Assembly: GCA_023395555.1 (NCBI GenBank)
Contig: JAEWYQ010000005.1
Coordinates: 1 to 53,473 of the forward strand
Direction: 5' to 3'
Source: Bacillota bacterium
GTDB lineage: Bacteria; Bacillota; Clostridia; Lachnospirales; Lachnospiraceae
DNA length: 53,473 nucleotides
The position numbers were made by a program, and so were the translations under genes. The first letter of the stretch is position 1, and the number at the start of each line of letters is the position of its first letter. The notes beneath the pieces were generated by a model. That model was not told where the DNA came from. It did no database searches and worked only from the letters and a program-made list of their open reading frames with translations. This document shows positions 1 through 6,944 of this stretch, piece by piece.

Positions 1-2
1 TC

Positions 3-1193
3 TTTAATCTGACCGATCCCTCAATTACGAGAAATCTCATCGGCTTTCGATACCGTACTCTGGAACAGGCACGGGAAAATGCGAGGCTTCTGGGCCATAA
101 AAAGGGAGTGCTTTACCCATGGAGAACCATCATGGGGGTGGAATGCTCCGGGTATTTTCCTTCCGGTACGGCAGCCTACCATATCAACGGAGATATTGCA
201 TATTCTGTCATTTCCTATTATCTGGCAACCAGGGATCTGGATTTCATTGCCAGGGAGGGGGCGGAGATTGTCTTTGAGACCGCCAGGCTGTGGATGGATG
301 TGGGGAATTATTATAAGGGAAGCTTTCGGATTAATGAAGTAACGGGGCCGGATGAGTATACCTGTATGGTGAATAATAATTATTATACCAATGCCGCGGC
401 ACAGTATAATCTAAGCTGGGCAGTGAAGCTTTATGAGCTTTTGGGAAGGGAGGGCAGGCTGGCAGAGCTGGCGGAGAAGATTGCTTTATCAGAGGCGGAG
501 ATTGGAGAGTTTCAGCGGGCAGCCCGGCTGATGTACCTGCCCTATGATGAGGAGCTGGGAATTAATCCCCAGGATGATTGCTTTTTGGAGAAGAAAGTAT
601 GGGATTTGGAGAATACTCCGCCGGAAGACTTTCCGTTATTGCTGCATTATCATCCTTTGCATCTATACCGGCATCAGGTATGCAAGCAGGCGGATACGGT
701 GCTGGCTCATTTTATCTTCGAGGATGCGCAGACGACGGAAACCATCCGCAGATCCTTTGAGTATTATGAGAAGGTGACAACGCATGATTCTTCCTTGTCC
801 ACCTGTATCTTCAGTATCGTGGCCTCCAAGCTGGGCATGGTGGATAAGGCCTATGAGTATTTTGGAGATTCTGCCAAGCTGGATTTGTTCAACACCCATA
901 AAAATACTAAGGATGGGATCCATACAGCCAACATGGGCGGAAATTTTATGGCGATTGTCTATGGCTTCGGCGGGTTGAGAATGAAGGAAGACGGGATCCA
1001 TTTTGCGCCAGTGATACCCGTGTGCTGGGATGAATACTGCTTTCAGGTGAATTATGAGAACAGCCGAATCCGGGTTATAGTCTGTTCCGGGGAATGTACC
1101 TTCACATTGATGAAAGGGGAAGCGAAACAGATCTTTGTATATGGCAGAAAATATGAGCTGAGGGATCAGATTGTTGTTTCGGGCAGTTGTTGA
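3..1193 (+). CDS. Glycoside hydrolase family 65 disaccharide phosphorylase, C-terminal part
   Basis: This is the C-terminal half of a GH65 enzyme; its start lies before the window and the reading frame is open from base 3. GH65 enzymes cleave alpha-linked disaccharides (maltose, trehalose, kojibiose, nigerose) with inorganic phosphate in the cytoplasm, giving beta-glucose 1-phosphate and a sugar. The family blocks YPWRTI, the ECSGYFPSGTAAYHI stretch and INEVTGPDEYT are visible. The Glu of GPDEYT (bases 354-356) aligns with the known catalytic general acid. The alpha/alpha-barrel ends near base 1000 and a short beta-sheet domain typical of the family follows. Which disaccharide is used cannot be read from this part. 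A hairpin terminator follows directly, so it is the last gene of its unit. Confidence 0.9.
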   Translation, partial: FNLTDPSITRNLIGFRYRTLEQARENARLLGHKKGVLYPWRTIMGVECSGYFPSGTAAYHINGDIAYSVISYYLATRDLDFIAREGAEIVFETARLWMDVGNYYKGSFRINEVTGPDEYTCMVNNNYYTNAAAQYNLSWAVKLYELLGREGRLAELAEKIALSEAEIGEFQRAARLMYLPYDEELGINPQDDCFLEKKVWDLENTPPEDFPLLLHYHPLHLYRHQVCKQADTVLAHFIFEDAQTTETIRRSFEYYEKVTTHDSSLSTCIFSIVASKLGMVDKAYEYFGDSAKLDLFNTHKNTKDGIHTANMGGNFMAIVYGFGGLRMKEDGIHFAPVIPVCWDEYCFQVNYENSRIRVIVCSGECTFTLMKGEAKQIFVYGRKYELRDQIVVSGSC

Positions 1194-1198
1194 CGGAC

Positions 1199-1240
1199 GG
1201 ATGGTGATTAAAACAAGATTGTTTCTGATCACCATCCTTT
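1199..1240 (+). terminator. Rho-independent terminator after the GH65 gene
   Basis: A perfect 10-bp inverted repeat, GGATGGTGAT (1199-1208) and ATCACCATCC (1228-1237), begins 6 bases after the GH65 stop. The loop can extend the stem through AAAC/GTTT, and a short T run follows. Confidence 0.75.
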
Positions 1241-1289
1241 AGACTGTTTTGAAGTGTAATAAAGACAATAAATTATTTAAAAAAACTGT

Positions 1290-1320
1290 TTGACATTGTC
1301 CTTAGGACAAGTGATAAACT
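1290..1320 (+). promoter_or_regulatory. MerR-type promoter with 19-bp spacer and central dyad
   Basis: TTGACA (1290-1295) and TAAACT (1315-1320) are separated by 19 bp instead of 17. The spacer holds the perfect dyad TTGTCCTTAGGACAA (1296-1310). This is the known layout for MerR-family activators, which bind the spacer and twist the DNA so that RNA polymerase can use the over-long promoter. The next gene encodes a MerR protein, so autoregulation is the natural inference. Confidence 0.8.
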
Positions 1321-1341
1321 GATAATCGGGAGGTGAATCTA

Positions 1342-4023
1342 TTGGATTTACTGTGTATAACCGACGCTTCTAAACAGTTCGGTATTTCGTCAAAAACGCT
1401 GCGCTACTATGAGAATGTTGGTATTTTGAAGCCAATTCGCATGAAAAACAATAAATACCGTTATTATGATGATGAAGCCGTCGAGAGGATCAAGCAAATA
1501 TTGATTCTGCGAAAAATGCAAATAACAATCAAAGACATTATCCGCATATATGAAAATGAAAATATGAGTACGGTAGTGGAAGTGTTTGTTGACCGTATCA
1601 ACGCCATTGACGAACAAGTGGGTGCATTGTCCGAACTTAAACATATTATTCATGAATTTTTACAAACCATGCTGAAAAACGGAATCACAAAAATTTCTGC
1701 GCTGCCGCTTTTATATGATGAGATGGACAAGCAACTCACCGTTTTGGAAGAACGTAAACCAGTAACATATGAAGAATTGTCAACCGTTTCGGAAAAGCTG
1801 AGAAAAGAAATAGACCTTTCCATAGTCGATCTGCCGTCCATGCGGATGTTGTCATCCATACGGAAAGATAACGGACAATCTGATATAGAGGGCTTCATGG
1901 ATTGGCTTGTATTGAACAATATACCCCGGAGTCTGCCGGGTAGCCATGAATCATTTGAGTATCAGGAAGCCGGAACCGACACGGTGATTATCTGTAAAAT
2001 AAAAGATGATTTTAAAAACCATAGTCCCTTCATCGCTTCTGTTTTTTGCGGCGGACTTTTTGTGGCGGCGAACGTCTATCTTGACGAAGATTTGGGCGAG
2101 CGATTTCGCACCTTGATTAAAGCTTTTGACAGTAATAAATACTATCAGATTGATTATCAAAGTGACGGTAGTTTACGTCATGAGGCGATGTTGGAAAATC
2201 TGATTTCGCCTGATAACCAACGAGAGCTTGTCGCTTTGCTTGTGCCGGTGAAGGAGCGCATGGCTGACCCTGCGCTCTTTGATAGACCGGAGGAAATTTC
2301 TTCTGTTTCCATTCGGGAAATCGAAGCGGCGAACCCTGTTTTGTGGGAAGTCGAGGTTCCGCTTGATAAAATGACACAGACACACATCAACAACTCGTAT
2401 TACCGCATAAATGAGGACGGCGAGGCGGAATATATCGCTTGGATCATCAGGGCAGTATTAAATACCAATGTATCGGTTAAGCTGCCGTTCCGGATTGATA
2501 TGGAGTTTCGGCAGTCCGGCAAAGGCAGAACAGGTGTTGTTTTCTACCACGGCGAAGATACCGGGTATTCTACGGGGCACATTGGCAGCAGGGGCTTTGG
2601 CGTCAACATGAGCAATGATAATGAACAAATGATACAGGCGATCCGCTTTGCCCAGCCGATTTTTTGGGATGACTTCCATTTTCCGGGACGTGGATCAATC
2701 AAGACAAATGAGCTGAACCGCTTATCGTGGATTGTGGGCGAAAAGCATTTGGCTGTTATTATCAACGGCGAAGTCCGCTACTGCGGTGTAAATTTTCCAT
2801 ATATGACACTGGATTTGAGCCGTAAGGAAGTTTGTCCCATTGTCATCGGCACACATGGAAATGACAAGATATATTTTCGTTCCATCCATGTTTCACAGCT
2901 TGCGGAAACGTCGAAGAATAAAATAAAACAAGGAGAACTGGCCATGATTACAAAGCAAAGCAACAATATTATCCCCATTATCCACCAGCTTGTCACTGAT
3001 GAATACGGTGAAAACTACTGGTTCAACGGCTGTGCTAAATATGTAATGGAATGCCTGGGTGAGCCTGATTTTGATTATTGGTTTTTTGCGGGATTAACCG
3101 GCGATGTGTTTACCCAGCATTACACCTACACAAAATACGCGGGAGATGCTTTAACAAGTTATATGACGGACGAAAATCCCAAGGAATTTGTTAAAGATAC
3201 TTTCGCCAAATGCGGATATGCTGCCACCTTTGTTTCTAAAAAGGAACTCAAGGAAAACTCCGAAATGTATTTAAACACACTGACTTCCTACATCGATAAG
3301 GGAATCCCTGTTATCACGTGGGGATATCCGGTTGGCGTATTGGTGGGCTATGAAGAGTATGGTAAGATTCTGCTTTATATTACAGGCAACAACAACCAGC
3401 CGGAACGAATGGCGTTGGACAAAGCATTGAGCAGGCATGACATTTGGGATGCCGGGGGGAAAGGCGGTTGGATTTTTGTGGGCCAAAAAAAGGAAAGCAT
3501 CCCTCTTGCAAAAATATATCGTGATGCCATCGCCGCAATTCCAAAGCACATGAGCGTTAAAACAGACACCTATTGTTTTGGCGCGGAGGCTTTTAGGGCA
3601 TGGGCAAGAGACGTTGAAAGCGGAAAATTTGACGGTATGACAGTGGAAGAGTTTGACGCTTGGTCATATTATACCAACTATGTTTGTGTTTTGGCAACGA
3701 ATAGCGGTTGCGGCCGCGGTTTTTTAGATAAAGCACAAGAGTTAAATCACGATTTTACTTTCCTTGAGGAAGTACGTAATCAATTTAGGATTACAGGATT
3801 GTTGTGGAACGGGCAATATAGCGGTGATGATGTTTTCGCCGCAGAATATGCAAAAGCACACAAATCAGAGGTCGCAAACAATCTTGAAGCCATCGGCGGC
3901 GGTTTTAACATTACACTGGAAACGCTTCAGGACAAAACGCGGCGGGAAAAAATTGCGGCAGTCATCTGTAAGTGTGCCGATTGCATGGATGAGATTATGA
4001 GAATTATAAATGAAAATCTATAA
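1342..4023 (+). CDS. MerR-family regulator fused to a very large C-terminal region with a peptidase-like end
   Basis: The protein has about 893 residues. Residues 2-70 are a MerR winged helix (ASKQFGISSKTLRYYENVGIL, then RYYDDEAVERIKQI), followed by a helical dimerisation segment to about residue 125. Typical MerR proteins stop at 120-280 residues; here about 760 more follow. The middle (about 330-520) looks like a beta-rich ligand-binding or jelly-roll domain. The last 350 residues contain YWFNGCAKYVMEC and GIPVITWGYPVGVLVGYEE, which resemble papain-like C39/BtrH-type folds, although the usual catalytic His before the GY motif is not evident. TTG at 1342 is chosen as start because GGGAGG (1328-1333) sits 8 bases upstream; a GTG at 1333 overlaps that site. 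The gene follows a MerR-type promoter. Effector and targets are unknown; the peptidase-like call is tentative. Confidence 0.8.
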   Translation: MDLLCITDASKQFGISSKTLRYYENVGILKPIRMKNNKYRYYDDEAVERIKQILILRKMQITIKDIIRIYENENMSTVVEVFVDRINAIDEQVGALSELKHIIHEFLQTMLKNGITKISALPLLYDEMDKQLTVLEERKPVTYEELSTVSEKLRKEIDLSIVDLPSMRMLSSIRKDNGQSDIEGFMDWLVLNNIPRSLPGSHESFEYQEAGTDTVIICKIKDDFKNHSPFIASVFCGGLFVAANVYLDEDLGERFRTLIKAFDSNKYYQIDYQSDGSLRHEAMLENLISPDNQRELVALLVPVKERMADPALFDRPEEISSVSIREIEAANPVLWEVEVPLDKMTQTHINNSYYRINEDGEAEYIAWIIRAVLNTNVSVKLPFRIDMEFRQSGKGRTGVVFYHGEDTGYSTGHIGSRGFGVNMSNDNEQMIQAIRFAQPIFWDDFHFPGRGSIKTNELNRLSWIVGEKHLAVIINGEVRYCGVNFPYMTLDLSRKEVCPIVIGTHGNDKIYFRSIHVSQLAETSKNKIKQGELAMITKQSNNIIPIIHQLVTDEYGENYWFNGCAKYVMECLGEPDFDYWFFAGLTGDVFTQHYTYTKYAGDALTSYMTDENPKEFVKDTFAKCGYAATFVSKKELKENSEMYLNTLTSYIDKGIPVITWGYPVGVLVGYEEYGKILLYITGNNNQPERMALDKALSRHDIWDAGGKGGWIFVGQKKESIPLAKIYRDAIAAIPKHMSVKTDTYCFGAEAFRAWARDVESGKFDGMTVEEFDAWSYYTNYVCVLATNSGCGRGFLDKAQELNHDFTFLEEVRNQFRITGLLWNGQYSGDDVFAAEYAKAHKSEVANNLEAIGGGFNITLETLQDKTRREKIAAVICKCADCMDEIMRIINENL

Positions 4024-4211
4024 TTAATATGTTGCAATCAGAACGATAAGAAATTTTTGTTATCCTGTAAAGTGGAGCGATATTCCAAAGAAGCGACGTT
4101 GTTTCGCCATACAGAAGCGGAGAAGGAAAACTTAGCATTGCACAATCAACATATTAAATTCCACCTTGTGTTCTTCTGGTCTAGTAAAAATGATGAAATG
4201 TCAGATAATAC

Positions 4212-4239
4212 TTGAAAAATCAAAAAGATGATGTATAAT
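4212..4239 (+). promoter_or_regulatory. Sigma-A-type promoter for the small peptide gene
   Basis: TTGAAA (4212-4217) and a consensus TATAAT (4234-4239) are separated by 16 bp. They lie about 60 bases before the ATG of the 42-residue peptide gene. Confidence 0.65.
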
Positions 4240-4299
4240 TGTTGGTATAGCAATGATTACTACTGTTATTTTAAGCCGGAAAATAAAGGAGGAAACATT

Positions 4300-4428
4300 A
4301 TGAAAGAAGATGATAGAAAGATAGCAGATGAATCTAATAGCGATGTTGCTAATTATTCCATTGCTGAGGAAGGGGCATGTTCAGCAGAATTTCCCGGTGG
4401 CTGTATTGAGTGTGAAGAACAGTCATAA
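4300..4428 (+). CDS. Small acidic peptide (42 aa) with three C-terminal cysteines
   Basis: The start is ATG 4300, 6 bases after a strong AAAGGAGG. A longer frame from 4228 has no ribosome site and would overlap the promoter. The product is acidic (DESNSD, CEEQS) and has no hydrophobic segment. Its last third reads GACSAEFPGGCIECEEQS, with three Cys and a Gly-Gly. It has its own promoter and a hairpin downstream, so it looks like a free-standing, well-expressed gene. A ribosomally made, modified peptide precursor, a small metal-binding protein or a toxin-like peptide are all possible. No modification enzyme or transporter lies beside it, and I do not recognise the family. Confidence 0.6.
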   Translation: MKEDDRKIADESNSDVANYSIAEEGACSAEFPGGCIECEEQS

Positions 4429-4543
4429 ACATAAAGTATGATTTCTTGTACTTAGATAAAGGGGAATAAGAGTGAAATGATACCATTTCAGATCAAGGAT
4501 GAACGCAAGGTTCAACGGAACAAAACACGCAATACATCATAAG

Positions 4544-4599
4544 GGATACTGCAAAAAACATTGCTCCTTTCAGGAGAGTAATAGATGCAGTATCCTTTT
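4544..4599 (+). terminator. Hairpin terminator after the small peptide gene
   Basis: GGATACTGCA (4544-4553) pairs perfectly with TGCAGTATCC (4586-4595), followed by TTTT. The loop holds a second small stem, CTCC/GGAG (4564-4567 and 4573-4576). Confidence 0.65.
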
Positions 4600-4607
4600 A
4601 TAATGCA

Positions 4608-4664
4608 ATTCTGTATTTCAATGATTTTGTTATTGCAGAAACTGCGATTTTGCTGTTGTATTTA
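4608..4664 (+). repeat. Copy A of a 57-bp dispersed repeat
   Basis: This 57-base stretch aligns without gaps to 27371-27427. The shared core is ATTGCAGAAACTGCGATTTT, with ATTCTG.ATTTCAA at the left end and GTTGT.TTTA at the right end. The core contains the small dyad GCAG-AAA-CTGC. Copy B lies in front of the LexA-like repressor gene; copy A has no gene directly behind it. Confidence 0.6.
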
Positions 4665-4670
4665 CCGATT

Positions 4671-4823
4671 ATGCGATTCCTGTATACCCTTGCAGAGATA
4701 GGTATTCCGTGCCATCATCTTGATGAAGTGGTCTATGGATCGGATTTCAGCGCTTCCTTGACAGCCACTGTTTCAGAACATATAATGAAAGACAGGTGTG
4801 AACCAATAAGCTTTCAGGCGTAA
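4671..4823 (+). pseudogene. Possible decayed coding remnant
   Basis: The frame ending at TAA 4821-4823 is open back to 4503 and reads like protein in its last 50 codons (for example TLAEIGIPCHHLDEVVYGSD). It has no usable start with a ribosome site, and the upstream part runs through a hairpin terminator. It may be the 3' remnant of a lost gene. The rest of 4429-4830 shows no gene. Confidence 0.25.
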
Positions 4824-4830
4824 GGAGCAT

Positions 4831-4859
4831 TTGAGGGGGGCTGACACCTGAGCTATAAT
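4831..4859 (+). promoter_or_regulatory. Candidate promoter for the 2-epimerase gene
   Basis: TTGAGG (4831-4836) and TATAAT (4854-4859) have 17-bp spacing, just before the ribosome site AGAGAGG. The untranslated leader would be very short (about 10-15 bases), which lowers confidence. Confidence 0.45.
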
Positions 4860-4874
4860 TTAAGAGAGAGGTAC

Positions 4875-5981
4875 ATGTCCATGAAAAAGGTAATGCTAGT
4901 ATTTGGTACTCGCCCGGAGGCGATCAAGATGTGTCCATTAGTCAAGGAATTGAAATCCCGCTCCAGTATAAATGTGACAGTATGTGTTACCGGACAGCAT
5001 AGACAAATGCTTGAACAGGTCTTAAATGCTTTTGATATCGTTCCTGATTTTGATTTATCTATAATGAAAGAGAATCAAACGCTGTTTGATATAACAACGA
5101 GTGTTTTGAATCATATAAAGGTTATCATGGAAGAAGTACATCCGGATGTTGTTCTGGTGCACGGTGATACATCCACAGCATTTGCTGCGGCATTGGCATG
5201 CTATTACTTAAATATCAGGGTTGGACATGTTGAAGCAGGACTTCGCACATATAACATGTATTCGCCGTACCCGGAAGAGTTTAACAGACAAGCCATAGGA
5301 CTTATATCACATTATCATTTTGCACCTACTGAGTTATCAAAGCAAAATTTATTAAAAGAAGGTAAGAGCCCGGAATCTATCTATGTAACGGGCAATACAG
5401 CCATTGATGCACTTAAAACAACAATTGCAGAGAATTATAATCATGATCAGCTTGCTTGGGCGAAGGATAGCAGGTTGATTTTAATTACGGCTCATCGCAG
5501 GGAAAACATTGGAGAGCCAATGAATAATATGTTTCATGCGATACGCAGAATAGTGGAAGAAAATGAAGATATTAAAGTAATCTACCCCATTCATATGAAT
5601 CCGATTGTACGGGAAACAGCTTATAAGATATTGGGTGGTCAGGATAGGATAAGAATGATTGAGCCCTTGGATGTTGTTGATTTTCATAATTTTATGTCAA
5701 GGAGCTACTTAATTCTTACGGATAGCGGCGGTATTCAGGAAGAGGCTCCATCCTTGGGTAAGCCCGTGCTTGTCATGAGGGATACAACAGAGCGTCCGGA
5801 AGGAATGAAGGCAGGCACATTAAAATTAGTGGGAACGGATGAAAAAACAATTTATGAATCATTTAGGCGATTACTAAATGATAAGATTGAATATGAAAGA
5901 ATGAGTAATGCAGACAACCCGTATGGAGATGGGTTTGCATGCAAAAGAATTGCGGATATCATAGAAGGAAAGCCTCTTTGA
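4875..5981 (+). CDS. wecB: UDP-N-acetylglucosamine 2-epimerase (non-hydrolysing)
   Basis: The product (368 aa) interconverts UDP-GlcNAc and UDP-ManNAc in the cytoplasm, supplying ManNAc-type residues for surface polysaccharides. It has the full set of family blocks: FGTRPEAIKMCPLV at the N-terminus, TGQHRQML, VHGDTSTAFAAAL, GHVEAGLRT, PYPEEFNRQ, AHRRENIGEP, PIHMNP and the UDP-binding TDSGGIQEEAPSLGKPVLVMRDTTERPEG region. Length is normal for the family. ATG 4875 and ATG 4881 are both possible starts behind GAGAGAGG. It stands just upstream of the two-component system and polysaccharide operon, and probably feeds that pathway. Confidence 0.95.
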   Translation: MSMKKVMLVFGTRPEAIKMCPLVKELKSRSSINVTVCVTGQHRQMLEQVLNAFDIVPDFDLSIMKENQTLFDITTSVLNHIKVIMEEVHPDVVLVHGDTSTAFAAALACYYLNIRVGHVEAGLRTYNMYSPYPEEFNRQAIGLISHYHFAPTELSKQNLLKEGKSPESIYVTGNTAIDALKTTIAENYNHDQLAWAKDSRLILITAHRRENIGEPMNNMFHAIRRIVEENEDIKVIYPIHMNPIVRETAYKILGGQDRIRMIEPLDVVDFHNFMSRSYLILTDSGGIQEEAPSLGKPVLVMRDTTERPEGMKAGTLKLVGTDEKTIYESFRRLLNDKIEYERMSNADNPYGDGFACKRIADIIEGKPL

Positions 5982-6053
5982 GGTTGTTGCGAGATTTTTG
6001 TGAGAACAACTGTATAGAATAGAGCTAACAATGAGTAAAGGTGTAAGAAAAAC

Positions 6054-6944
6054 GTGAAAAAAAGGATTTGTATAAAAACGGTTATCAGCATAATGATTTT
6101 TGCGAGCATCGCGTTATTGTTTTCTGCTTTCTATTCCACATGTGTTTCAAATACAAAATCTCCCGAGGTAATACAAGGATATCTGGATCTGTCCGATTGG
6201 GATTTTGCAAAGGGGAAAATAGCTTTTTTAAATGGACAATGGGCCTTTTATCCGGAACAGCTTTTAAATCCGGAGGAGCTGTCAGAAGAAACGGCCCATT
6301 TTATTAAGGTACCCGGGAGTTGGAAGCGCCAAGGCGGAGAATATATACAGGCGGCCCGGGGAGTCGGAACTTATCATCTTTCTTTAAAGCTACCTGAATT
6401 GCAGGGGCCCTTTGCAATAAAAATTCAAAATATCTGGATGGCTCACCGGCTCTACATAAATGGTGAACTGGTAAAGGAAGCAGGGATACCTGCGGATTGC
6501 CTAGAAAACGATTTACCTGAAAATACGCCGTATCTGGCCACAATTGATCATGGGGGAGAGGTTGATCTTGTAATCGAGGTATCCAATCATGTATTCTATA
6601 CAGGGGGAATATCCCATCCAATTCTAATAGGCGGAAAGCAGTCCATGGAAAAGAGGGACAAGCTTGGCTTTGCCGGAGATATGGCAGAGTTTTTCGTTTT
6701 TCTCCTGTTCGGCATTTATCACCTGCACATGTATCAGATGCGGGATAAAGAACCTACTTATTTGTACAGTGGGATATTTTTTGTTGCCAGATCGATTACC
6801 ATAGTCACGATGGGAGAAAAGCTTTTGATGCAGGTTGCTGACAGGCTTCCCTTTGAAGCAGCATATAAGATTTTGGAATTTTTCTTACTTTGGAGCATTA
6901 TTGCATTAATTTTTTTATACAATCCCTGGAGCCAGGAGTCTTGA
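6054..6944 (+). CDS. Sensor histidine kinase, N-terminal sensor part (frameshifted)
   Basis: These 296 codons encode one membrane helix, an extracytoplasmic beta-rich domain (about residues 40-190, with LDLSDWDF, LNGQWAFYPEQLL and VPGSWKRQGG, resembling the sugar-binding fold of 7TMR-DISM sensors), and the first helices of a 7TM block. The frame ends at TGA 6942-6944 in the middle of the membrane block. The rest continues in the -1 frame of the next entry. The junction is a TTTTTTA heptamer at 6911-6917, where one -1 slip joins both parts into a protein of about 1,015 residues. GTG 6054 is the likely start. The module probably senses a surface or carbohydrate signal. Either the frameshift is programmed, or the gene is a recent pseudogene or a homopolymer sequencing error. 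Confidence 0.75.
   Translation: MKKRICIKTVISIMIFASIALLFSAFYSTCVSNTKSPEVIQGYLDLSDWDFAKGKIAFLNGQWAFYPEQLLNPEELSEETAHFIKVPGSWKRQGGEYIQAARGVGTYHLSLKLPELQGPFAIKIQNIWMAHRLYINGELVKEAGIPADCLENDLPENTPYLATIDHGGEVDLVIEVSNHVFYTGGISHPILIGGKQSMEKRDKLGFAGDMAEFFVFLLFGIYHLHMYQMRDKEPTYLYSGIFFVARSITIVTMGEKLLMQVADRLPFEAAYKILEFFLLWSIIALIFLYNPWSQES

Noticed and set aside
663..1235. Long minus-strand frame of 190 codons
   Set aside because: It is antisense to the GH65 gene, has no ribosome site and no recognisable protein features.
4300..4428. Lantibiotic or SCIFF-type precursor
   Set aside because: No modification enzyme, radical SAM protein or peptidase-ABC exporter lies nearby, and the Cys spacing does not fit SCIFF.
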